60,000 nt of DNA, taken from contig NC_088324.1 of the NCBI RefSeq assembly GCF_910592395.1, positions 12,180,953 through 12,240,952 on the forward strand. The letters are read 5' to 3'. Source of the stretch: Lineus longissimus (lineage: Eukaryota > Nemertea > Pilidiophora > Heteronemertea > Lineidae). Positions 49,457 through 60,000 of this stretch are shown here, piece after piece; within the stretch, counting starts at the first letter, position 1, and each line of letters begins with the position of its first letter. The notes below the pieces were generated by a model. That model saw only the letters and a list, made by a program, of their open reading frames with translations, did no database searches and was not told the origin of the DNA. Position numbers and translations under genes: made by a program.

Positions 49457-50754
49457 CTTAAAAATGCTTTCATCTTTAGCATGTTTTGTGCAGATTTCCA
49501 TGGTGTGTTGTACTGGATGCCATTAACTACAGTCGCACCACATGAATTGAGCCTTTGCCGAGATTGAGCCTTTGTTGTACTATTTGTGCTGCAGTTACAG
49601 CAATAAAGAATTCACTAAAACCCATACAATAAAACTCGAAGATTTTCTTTGAAAAAGCTAAAAAGCACAATGAAAATCAATTCGACTTAATTGTGACAGT
49701 GACATGCTTTATCAGTTTAGGGTTTTCAAATCCAATATCTTAAAACTGAATGAGCGTACATCAAGCTCTGGGCTGTGTACTGCACTGATAACATTCAAGA
49801 ACGAATCAGAGATTTTCTCGGTGCATTGATTTTTTCGCCAGAAAGTTACAGAGCAAATAATCTATTTATCTCATTGGGCATCACGAGATGCAAGGCAATC
49901 ATTGGGTCATCTTGGGCAGAAGTTGATGTGGATGATGTGTAAGATCTCTGTGATGGCTCTTGATGGTTGCAGGGGACAAATATAAGAGAGGCCTAACCTA
50001 ATTATAGCTGATGAGAGGGTGGCCATTTTGCCCCGCAATAGAACTTCACCACCTGAAGAGGCCAATTGGGAAAGGATCATAGTCTGTAGAACACTTGATT
50101 TATTCTACCAAATCAATCATAATTCCTTTATAGTCCTCCCATACACAAGCAAGGACAGTTGACAGTTGACAAAATAATCCCTTGACTACAATATAGTATC
50201 GAAAACCTACATTTGTACAATTGGCTTTCTCCCAATAACGAGTCTGTGACTAGGCACAATATCGGTTTTCACACCCAACTTAACAGTCGCCATTGGTTTA
50301 GCGCTGAGCGTGGACCAAATGTTTATTGTACAGTCGCTGCATTGTCTCTTTTGCCAATAAAACACTATATCATTAAACAAATAACAAATAGTTGAGTCTT
50401 GCTTCTGATATGAAGATGAGATTTTGATTTGTTTTTGGGAGTTTACTACTAACATGACTATACTACGTGTAAGTTTGGTTGGGGAACTTTGCTTGTATAT
50501 TGCGCTTGAGATTTCGTAATACATGTACTTATAATTCTCTTCAAAGTTAAAACAAAATGCCATGACACGAACTCGTCATGAGCAATCTGCCTTCCTAGCT
50601 ACTCCTGTAATCCACAAAGCTACGATTAAGTTAGCCCTGCATCAGCATATGTGATGGTCTTCTCTACAATCCTTCAGTTATTGGCCATGTCATCTGAGTT
50701 GGCCTCAGCGACCATCAAATAGCCATGACTGAGATATACTCATCACATCCACTC

Positions 50755-51010
50755 CAGTGCCGCAAATGCTGATAATATCTCCGCATGTCCAAACCTCCCT
50801 CTCCCATCCACTGTGACCTCATCTACCAGTATTCTGATAAGACTGGTCACCGGATCTTGTAGCAAGATGTTGTGACAATGAAACAAGTTGGACTCTTCCG
50901 CTACATGTACTCTCACTGGGACAAATGCCATTACACTATCTTAGCACACGCAATCTTCTCTTTCTCATCCATGGTGACCTCTCCTGTCTTGGCCGGTCAC
51001 TCCTACCCAA
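50755..51010 (+). repeat. Diverged direct duplication, offset about 160 bp
   Basis: cgcaaatgctgataatatct at 50761 and acaaatgccattacactatc at 50921 lead, in both, into ctcNNcatccaNtgtgacctc and later (t)ggtcac. The match is imperfect. Confidence 0.45.
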
Positions 51011-51199
51011 GACAGGAGATCTGCCCGCCTTGTAAATTGGTCATCAGATCCCAAGTCTCCATGGCATGGCAGCCATTCAAAAATGTGAGACACTCTAATA
51101 CTGGGGCTTAGAAGATGGATTAAAGATGTCCACAGATGTCTTGGATGAGAGACGGAGATGTCATGCAATGATGCATGCCAAACTTTCTGGAGTTTCAAA

Positions 51200-51330
51200 G
51201 AGCAGAGTACAAAGCCATCATTTGAACTTGAACAGGAAGGGAACCAGGTGGCGACTCAGCCGGGAGTTGAATTCACTATCTCTCTATCATGAATTCAACG
51301 CTCTAGCTTCTACTGTGCAACCACTGTCCT
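51200..51330 (-). mobile_element. tRNA-derived SINE, minus strand
   Basis: On the minus strand AGTGGTTGCACAGTAGAAGC is an altered A box, and AATTCAACTCC (51273-51263) a B box with two changes. The sequence GTTGAATTCATGATAGAGAG between them and CGGCTGAGTCGCCACC after are typical of tRNA-headed SINEs, in which they derive from (g)ttggactcatgatcgagagg. Confidence 0.55.
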
Positions 51331-52004
51331 ATAAATACCTGTTAAGGGTACTTCAATACAAAATTTATAACGCTTTGAAATTATCCTTTTATATGTTATA
51401 AGACAATATGTCCTGCAAATTCTGGAATATCAACACGATTCAACTGATCCCCTCTGAGGCTACACGTATCATACCAAATTCCCAACAAGACTGAATGAAA
51501 TATTGATCAACACAAGTCCCATGCCGATTCCCACGTCAGCGAGACTGTGATAAAGCTATTCAATGCCACACTGGGCATTGAAAATGTATCAGTGAATTCC
51601 CAAACCGTCATCACCTATATCTGTCCAGTCTTCACGTTCAGCTGTACAGTCACTAAATAATGAAATGTACACTGTCTGGTGACATGGTAGGGTTATAATC
51701 TATATGTCCTTTCATATCATGGACATTTCAGGCTAACTTACAACACAGGGGAGCAACTTCAACAACTTCAATGAGGACAAAACTATTAAGTAGAGTGATG
51801 ATCACATGTTCCCTGAAGGCAATGAACAGATGAGAGCATTAAGGGTTTTCATGGACAGAATCTCTGATCAAAGCACTTTAACGACCCAGAGACTAGCTGA
51901 TACTTTTAAAGAACGGCTCCTAGGAGCAAGTGACTCGGTCTTCATCTTGAAGACGCCTTCATGGTAATCAAACATTCTGGTCAATATTCATGGGCAATTC
52001 TTCC

Positions 52005-52375
52005 AACTGTCCGATCCCAGTCTTGTCAGAGTTGTTCTTTGTCTTCTAGTGCAAGTGACCAGTGATGAATGATGCCAGGAGATGTGCTTGACTTATCTAA
52101 ATGTTTAGTTTTGATGCAGATGAAAGAGGAAATACACAGGAAATATGTGTACGACAGGATGATCTCTCTGCTAACAATTCACAGTGCCATCATATAAAAA
52201 TCATCCTTGTAAACCAATATACATCTGCCTTTCTAGCTGTCCAGTAATGCCAGTGTGGTCAATGTCAGAGTTGATCTTCGTCTTCAAGTACCAGTGACCA
52301 CCAATGAATATTGACATATCCGCGATAACTGACGCCAAGGGATGTGTTCGCTTGTCTAAATGCTAATCTTGGTGG
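52005..52375 (+). repeat. Direct duplication, offset 239 bp
   Basis: gtcagagttgttctttgtct at 52025 and gtcagagttgatcttcgtct at 52264 both continue (c)aNgtNcaagtgacca, then gatgaatNttg.., (c)agggatgtg, cttgNcttNtctaaatg. Both are preceded by ctgtccNNtNNcag. Confidence 0.8.
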
Positions 52376-55156
52376 CAAACACTGGTGGCAAACGTGGAAT
52401 GGACTGGTGGTTATTTGCAAAGAAGAGCAAGGATAAATGTGGATTGTGCAAGATTTTGTCCAAGATTTGGCTACTCTGACACATATTGAACCATGTTACT
52501 CAAAAGCATTCCAAAAGAAGTGTCCTAAACTTCGCCATTAAAAGCTAGCCTCTGTATTTTTTCTACTAGTTTCAGTAATCAAATATCTTCTTCCTCCTCA
52601 CCATTTGCTCTGCACTTGGAGGAATTATTCTCCAGAGAACATTCCCCCGCCAAGTCAAATCGAATTGCCACTTCAATGCGGTTATTGGTCTTCTGACTTT
52701 GACTCCGCTTTTTCAAATACACTGAGATCAAAGACCTTCCAACAATCACGACTGCATGATCCTGAAACCAGACTCTTGTATTGGCTCGGCAAACAAGAAA
52801 TAGACTACCGGATGGACTTTAAGAGGTAGCACTCTGAAGGTCGATGACAAAAGCAAAGCAAATTGGCTGAACGCTTATGGATTTTCCCTTGTCAGGAAAG
52901 TCCAACATTACAGCCACAGTCTAGTATTGATATGTTGATATAAATGGTCCCTAGGCATGTGCGGCTCCTACAACATGAGTACCTTTGGGCAAGCACGTAA
53001 CATGATCACCCGACACTGGAGATGACTGCAATGAAAACAGTGCTAATCACTCCTCGTATCTGGAGATGGCTGCAGACTCCTTGTTTCATTATCATAGCTG
53101 ATAAATTCTACAGAACAGCATGTATGTCTACCCAGTCTAAATGCTAATTGCTTCAACAAGCATCAGACACAAATCATGTCACAGTATCAGAGACTTGCGT
53201 TAGTGAAATAACCAACCAAGACTATCAAAGGATTGCCAACTTGATCATTGGCCATGGAAGCTTGTAAGCTCACCATCTAAGGAAAGACTGTGGTGTTGTG
53301 AAGAGTAGTGGAGTGGTTTGTCCAAAATAAAACCATAGTTAAATCCATAAACAGCTTCATGGCTTGCTATCTCAGGCAATTTGTCCTTCAATGCAGTACA
53401 TGGGATATAGACATCACCAGCTGCAACAAAGCTCCTTCCACAAACTCAAGAAATGTGGGCATAAATTACTGACAAGTTCCAATCTCATAAAAAGATACAA
53501 AATGAAATATTTCTGAAAGAAACCCAGTTGCCTATGAAAAACATGTTTCATCTGAATTACTTATCATCAAATTAAAACTAAATTGATGTAGTGGTAAACG
53601 ATGAGATAGAGCAATTGTTGCGATTAATCAAGAATAGGACTCCAGCAGTTCCCGCCCGTTCACTCAATCCTCTCACTTTGATGAATGATTAAGCAATCTC
53701 AACACCGGAGGTCATAACGACGCAGAGACACACGCTGGCAGAATCGACACCAAGATTGAACTCGCTGCAGCATAAAAAGTATCGTCAGCAAATAACGCCC
53801 TGAAGCTGGAGACGAATCAATCAATGAACGTAAAAAAATTTTCGTATTAGGTGGGACTTTATAGCGGAAATATAATCTGCACTCAAGGTTTTTTTCAACA
53901 GACAAGATAAAACTGCTTAGCGCCTTGTTGAAAACAAAATGAAGGATGTTTCGTAAGGCAAGAGGTCATGTCAAGTCTTCTGTTCTCAATGATTTGTTTT
54001 TTAGCACACAATTTTTGTGTCATTGTAGATCTTTAGGCGACACATTTTTGGTGAGGAGACAAAACTGATAATCTGATGGTTGAGGATGTACATACATCAT
54101 TGCCATCGACAAATGTTGAGTAAAAAGAGGTAAAACCACCATTTTTTCAAGAGCCGAGAAAACGATTTATGAGTAGGACCATAAACTTAAGGGCGGAAAT
54201 AGCACCTGGTGGAGTAAGAGGATGAGCGCCCTCTATTTAACAGCTGTTATTAAGATCACTGAGCATACTGGACGTGGTGATGATACCCGACAAAATGACG
54301 GAATTGATTACCGTGGTGTTGTCTGCCGGAAATCTGCTTCCTGTCGCGCAGTACAACTGTCAGATGAGAAATAATTGATTGGTTTAAATGTGTTCTTTGC
54401 ACCTTTTGCGACTCCCACTGGTTTGAACAACCTGATGCTTGATGGATATTAATCATACCAGGGACTTCAGGGACTGGTCGTTAACTGGTTGGCAAGGATT
54501 CAGTTTTATCACCTGGATTCAACAACATGTATCTTGATAGTTGCAGACCCCACTGCGTTCCCTAGTTTTGAGTTCTCTGTGGCTTAAACTCCTTCTGAGG
54601 GGATGGATCCTTTTCAAGATGGCGAGTTGTGAAGAAAGGCAGATTTGGGACGAGTAGTGGATTGTGCCATGATTCAGTCACAATTGCATATCAGGATTGG
54701 GACAGGACCCTTTTTATAACGGGACATATGGAGAGGTACCCCAATCCCCCCCTTTGTGTTGGCAACAGATCACTCAAAGCTTTCATAAGTTCTTTAAAGA
54801 TCCTCATTACAAACTTCACCAGCTAGCAACGAAATAGCCAACTGCTCCTCAAATTGATTCAATGTTTTCCTAAACTGAATGGCCTTTCTGATTATTTCAA
54901 ATGTAATTTAACCTATAATTTATTGACTTCTCAATCCATTGAGGAGTTTCTCCAAATTGTCAATTGCCTCGTTAGCTGTTCTCAATTCTGTTCTGCAAAT
55001 TAAATTGATCTTTTGCTTGTAAATTCTGGTCTATTTTCTACGCAGTTACGATTCTGCCAATGAGTGCGATGATTATAATGTCACTTTCTGTATCTTTATC
55101 ACGTGCTTGTTGACACACTTCAACCAATTTGATGAATCTGTCAAGGGAAATTATAA

Positions 55157-55230
55157 TTACAGTGGAACCTCCCTCAGCAGAGACCTCTCTACAAAGGACA
55201 CCCTGCTTGGTGACAATGGAATTAGTATGT
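55157..55230 (+). repeat. Dispersed repeat copy, tacagtggaacctc family
   Basis: tacagtggaacctccctcag is followed by agacctctctacaaaggacaccc. It shares its core and order with the copy at 2036. Full extent and element type are unknown. Confidence 0.45.
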
Positions 55231-58200
55231 GCAATTGCACAAAACGGCCTTTGATGTCTGAAAGAGAACACACAACACAATCGGTGGCCATTTTTTGTGA
55301 ATCACAAATGGCCAAAATAGCATCAGCGAATGTGATAATCTTCTTTCATCCCTGCGACTGAAAGGATGCATCCAATTTTTATTTGTGGATAGATAAGGTG
55401 TTTTCTTCTCCTTAGCATGTAGATGGCATTTACAGTTATTTTTTGATAATTTTTAGCAGACAAATCCCAGGTTGACTCCGCAGGTAATCCGGTCATGCCT
55501 ATTGCTGGTGGCATTTAATATTTTTTTCTTCTCATTTCATCTTTTGTTGCAGGACTTTTGGGCATGTTGGATGGCATGTTGAACTTTGTTTGAGTTTGAA
55601 GCTCATCCCTGGGGTCTACTTTTAACAAATTTTTCCCCATACCGGCATTAATGCACTCCATCTCTTAAATTGGTTTGCATTTCACGTAGCAACACCACTG
55701 AGGCCAACTTTACCTAGAAACAAAATACTCTGATCATTGTGAAGCTACTTCACCAAGATTAGCTCTTGGCAAGGCTAATTACAGTTGATAGCTATGTAGT
55801 TAGTCCTGGTAATGGCTTGTTAGAACCAACAAAATAAACATAAAACAACCTGTATTAGAATCGCTTCTGGAACGCTGCCGACTATCTGGGCAAGAAAAAA
55901 CTTCATGAAAGCATATAGGATACATACATGTATTGTAATAACAGCAAGTTTACAACTATCATTGTACAGAATGTCATCAGATTACTGCTGAGAAGGCCTA
56001 CCTTGATAGGCAGCGAGGAAAGCTAGTATCAGCATGAGTAAGGCCTGATGTCAGTGATGAAAGTTGGAACCTCAAGCAGAAATGACTTCACTTGGAACGT
56101 TGCCTTGATACTGGAGTCGACTGGCATGCCAACAGGCATACAGAATGCTCATCACATAGTACTGCAACAGGTTCCTGCTTTCTCACACAGGTTACTGCTG
56201 ATTTGCTTGGGAATGAGCATGTGTCACCTGAAACCTTGCGACATCCTGGCTCATATGATCAAGTAACAAACGTATTGGGCCAATTACAGACTAGAACAGA
56301 GTAGATATCAGCCAAACGTTCTTCTTCTTCCTCTTCTTTTTATGCCATAAGTTTCACAGCCAAACCAATAGTGTGGCACTGACATATACTTACCACAATA
56401 CTTAAAATCTTTCGAAAAAGCAATTTGTCAATCAAAAGACGTGGAACCACCATGTTGCATTTAATGTGATCATGGCATTTTGTGTAATCCAAAATCATTA
56501 ACGACATTCCCCCATCATTGATTGCCCAGACTAATTAGCTGATTAATTGCAGGACTAACACTGATTAGGCTGATTTGTCACTTTCTTTGAAGCAAGGCAT
56601 ATTAAGCCCTGATTATCCGATGATTGAGGCCCTCAAGTGCTGTATCATTCGTACACAATCGATAGCGATTGACACTTTTAGTGAGATCTAATTGGTTTGA
56701 TTGACACCTTTAAGAAGAGATAATTGGTGTTTTCTTTGCTCGATTATGACAGGTATCAATTTATTCAGTCTAGGCGCATCGATATAGTCATCCCACGTAT
56801 GATTACGAGAGATTGTAAGATGATATCGGGTATTACGATGCGAGATTGAACAGGTACAAAGTATCCGATTGCAGGTTTTACAGGCAATTATAATCACAAG
56901 TTGCAACAACAAAAATTGCTTGTTTGCATGGCGCATTGATTTCTTTCAGCCAAACTTACATGGCCATTGGCCAATCGATTTCACACAACACAGCAACTTT
57001 TTGAATAGGCATATTATGATGATGATAGTCTGTGCTCCAAATGGATGTCATCTAATTGCAGCTAATCATGTCATTATCGCTAGTATGATCTGTGTCAGGT
57101 TAGAGGTTGATGCCTTTGTGGAACTTGGTCAATTCCATGGGATGAAAGGGCAAAAGCTACCACAAATAGCTCCAGAGTGAAGCACAAATAGCTAATAATA
57201 TAATCAGCTGGAGAGCGAATGGACAAAGTCAAACAGGATCTATCCATCGCAGCAGGCTAAAGGAATCTAAGCTCCAACAGAAAAGGTAGAAGGCTTTATT
57301 TGGCCTATAAAAAGCTATGACGGTGTCAAATGTAACTCTACATGCCTTTTGAGTCTCTTCTTGAACCATCACAATGTGTTCACCTTGAAACGCATCTTGC
57401 AAAATGCATCATTACTGTCGGCAATCTCCCATGTAACGTAATTAAACAAGAAGCAATATCATGTTAAAGAAGCGGGGGATTATCGTGCAATGAAAAATGG
57501 CAATTAAAACATGCTACTTTATTGTGCTCTTGAATGCCATGGTTGTAGATCATTTTAATGAAGATTATAGAGTAATTGGGAATGTTCTGCGTTTTGATGA
57601 AAACTGTGCTTGTGCATCACCTCTAGCCTTGGGTGTGTTCATGACTCGTCATAAAGATAGAATGAAAGGACTCTACTAGGTTTTCATTTCAAAATGAAAA
57701 TGAACAAGACTCTGACTCGTGTTCTGCATCCTCTCCCCAAAGAGCGCCCACTGCACCTTGTCCTAGACCAAAATGTGTGGGGCCTTGCTTGACAATATGA
57801 AAGATAGAACTTTAAAGGAACTCCATTTTTACAGCATCATGCAGCAACAATGAAAGTACCACGTACATTTCCAAAGGAGGCCGCTGGCATACGCAGAGAT
57901 TTTATTGAGCAATTTAGTGTTTTTTCCTGATCGCAAGGTCAGACATAATTAGAGTAGTCGAGTTAATTGCATCTGGATGAGATCCAATTTGCTATTGTCA
58001 CAGTCGATGTGATTGTGGTTGAAACTAACTGCTCCTTTAGATTTGTACCTTATGCATGATACAATGTACTATCATTACTGAGCAATTTATATTATGGTCG
58101 TATATTATTATTGTTAGGACTTTTTTGCGCAAAGAGCAAAAGATTATGGGTTCAAAACAAATAGTATTTTTATGGTGCAAGTCTATTTAAGATGATGGTG

Positions 58201-58859
58201 ATTAAACAAATTAATTGCAGCAGAGCCTGAACTCGCTGATAGCAACAATTAAGTATACAGACAGATTGTGTACAAAATTGCATTCACCACAACTACCACG
58301 CAAATTCCTGCCACAAAATAATGCCAGCTTACATGTACTTTACCATTTACCATAGAGGTTTAAAATATTCGAATTAAAAAATATCTGATACCAGCTGGAT
58401 AAATACAGCATTGGTGGTTTAATCAATTCAACTTGGTATTAAACGAGATGTGTTCCGAGAGCTGCCAATCCCAGCAGAGGATAGAGGAGTGTTTGTAATA
58501 TATCATTATACTGATAAAACATTATTCTAGGTGAATCATGAAGCACATGATTGAGGAGGTTGTCAAACATTTCTTTATAAGTCCCTTGGGTGGTTGTGTG
58601 ATGACAAATCATCGTAGCTTCATCTGACGCATAATGTACATGCACATGTACTGCTTATTTGTCAATGCTGTCGAAGTGACAAAGCCACATTTCGTCACTT
58701 TGAGATAACATGGTCAGAAAAACATGAACAAATATATTTGTAAGAAAATAGAGACTCATTCTACTTGTAATATCACCCACTGCCAGAGACTCTGCCTAAA
58801 CTCATCAATATTCAGTCAAGATGGAGAGACGCTAATCAGTATGTGGTACAGCAGATCAT

Positions 58860-59235
58860 TCAATTTGTTACAACTAACACAATTATAAACCAGATTCCCA
58901 GACAAGCATCAGGGAATTTCAATGAAACTACGGCTGCACGTTCAAAGCAGTGTGTGTGTTCATACAAACAGAGCAATAGCAAACTCATTCCACTAGAGTG
59001 ACAAATTTTATTACAACTATATGTATGATTAGAAACCAGATTTGCAGACAAGCAACATGGAATTTCAATGAAACATTCACCTTGAGAAGGTAAATACTGA
59101 AGCAGTTCAGTGTATCAATGACAAAACAGAGAAATGTCATGTTCAACACAGCCGACACGATTTTACGATTTTATTACAACTAACACATTCATGAACTTGA
59201 TTCAAAGCATATCAGCATATCTCTAAAATCCCAAA
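58860..59235 (+). repeat. Three tandem copies of a roughly 145-160-bp unit
   Basis: ttacaacta occurs at 58868, 59011 and 59174. Copies 1 and 2 both continue a.aaccagatt..cagacaagca and (g)ggaatttcaatgaaac; copy 3 keeps ttattacaactaacacattcatgaacttgattc and then decays. Confidence 0.75.
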
Positions 59236-59317
59236 CAGTGCAGTACCCTGTCGATTTCATTATTACACAGTCCTCTAGTATCAGCAAACAATATCAGCAG
59301 TGGTATTGTAAAACTAA

Positions 59318-60000
59318 CTGGATTGCTGTTATCGTTTTTCTATGTTATTATTCACGAACATTGCAGATGATTGGATCTCGAGTCATTCTGACTTCATCTC
59401 TCAGCGATCGCAAGAATCCTCAGACGTTGTCATGGTGGTGTTGAGGCAGTGGAAGTAGTTTCTTCAGGGCTTGCAGAGCATATCACAGCACAAGAGCTTG
59501 GTACTGTGCATAACCCAGCCACACTGCCGACGTGGCAGAGGGAGCATCAAGAAGAAACTGTGATGATGGAGGAAAACCTGAAGGCCAGAGCTTGATTCGT
59601 GACATCCACCAACAGTAAACATTTGATGCTGTCGTGGAATGCTAAAGAAGCAGAAAAAGACTGAGGTAGCCAGCTGAAGCACTATCAAAAGCCTTGTGAC
59701 TGGTTTAATTAGGATAAGCTTCGTGGTTCTGCTGTCCAACGAACAGTTGGAGACGGTATTTCGAGAGTGACATGAAGACCATAAGTCACTCTTGCAGGAA
59801 CTGGAGAGAATGCCAGGGACAAAAGATGATGGGGGAAAGTTGTTTGCAGCCTATGCCTTTGCTCTCAGAGCAGCGAAGGGCTTCAGTAATAAGTTGATGC
59901 TCTTGTATTGAATAATCTGATACAGTTGTGACCTACATTGCAACCCTCGATGACTTGTACAGGTTCAACAACAGCCACACGTATCGAAAATTGCCAAAAA
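59318..60000 (+). pseudogene. Broken coding-like segments at the window edge
   Basis: Several plus-strand frames look coding but are interrupted: 59342-59458 (MLLFTNIADDWISSHSDFIS... then stop), a second frame over about 59395-59597 (GGVEAVEVVSSGLAEHITAQ...), a third over about 59774-59911 (DGGKLFAAYAFALRAAKGFS...), and an open end from 59923 (VTYIATLDDLYRFNNSHTYR). I cannot name a family. A decayed gene copy or transposon is the likeliest reading; chance is possible. Confidence 0.2.

Larger units (their letters stand above)
48867..60000 (-). other. Intron upstream of the first exon seen
   Basis: This should be part of NOS1AP intron 1, because the exon ending in the FEAK motif of the family was not found here on the minus strand. 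Notable contents are listed separately: 36-bp minisatellite, CpG-rich frame, SINE, duplications at 50.8, 52.1 and 59.0 kb, a dispersed repeat at 55.16 kb and broken coding-like segments at the edge. The remainder (53.0-55.1 and 55.4-58.8 kb) holds nothing I can name. Confidence 0.6.

Noticed and set aside
57370-57420. Minus-strand DAFQ followed by a GT, resembling the NED AFQ part of the missing first NOS1AP exon
   Set aside because: A stop codon lies just upstream in that frame, and no continuation to the FEAK boundary exists between it and the next exon.
1-60000. CRISPR arrays, operons, toxin-antitoxin or phage-like systems
   Set aside because: Gene structure is spliced and animal-like; the tandem repeats found lack regular spacers, and no related proteins occur.

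Overview
This window looks like nuclear DNA from a marine invertebrate animal, probably a lophotrochozoan or invertebrate deuterostome; the phylum cannot be fixed from sequence alone. It is AT-rich, with small exons separated by large introns, GT-AG splice sites, tRNA-derived SINE copies, many low-copy degenerate duplications, and no long intact open frame other than exons of one gene.

That gene runs on the minus strand across nearly the whole window. It is an orthologue of NOS1AP (CAPON), the PTB-domain adaptor that binds neuronal nitric oxide synthase and Scribble-type scaffolds in vertebrates. I reconstructed ten coding exons by translating the reverse strand, matching to the family, and requiring GT-AG sites and phase agreement at every junction. 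In transcript order they are 48866-48795, 16730-16638, 14231-14173, 13358-13250, 11407-11275, 11001-10865, 9965-9891 (probable cassette), 8890-8672, 8307-8167 and 3798-2893. Together they give 1,944 nt with the stop, or 647 residues. The first five carry the PTB domain from its second strand to its C-terminal helix, the next two an acidic linker, the next two a Gln-rich coiled coil, and the last a long Ser-rich, disordered tail. The exon with the initiator Met and the start of the PTB domain was not found and probably lies beyond 60000, as intron 1 is also very long in vertebrates.

Layout: 1-2892 is the 3' side of the gene (3' UTR and flank). 2893-16730 holds nine exons in about 14 kb. 16731-48794 is a single 32-kb intron with duplicated blocks, minisatellites, a SINE and several CpG-dense patches that may be regulatory. 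48795-48866 is the first exon seen. 48867-60000 is the next intron upstream; it contains a 36-bp in-frame minisatellite, a CpG-rich open frame with a good start context at 49456-49277, another SINE, tandem duplications, and coding-like but broken plus-strand segments at the window edge.

No bacterial-type system, CRISPR array, rRNA, convincing tRNA gene or intact transposase was seen. The most useful points are the full exon model, a family-atypical 25-residue cassette exon, a C-terminus without the vertebrate PDZ-binding ending, and the CpG-rich frame upstream of the first exon seen.
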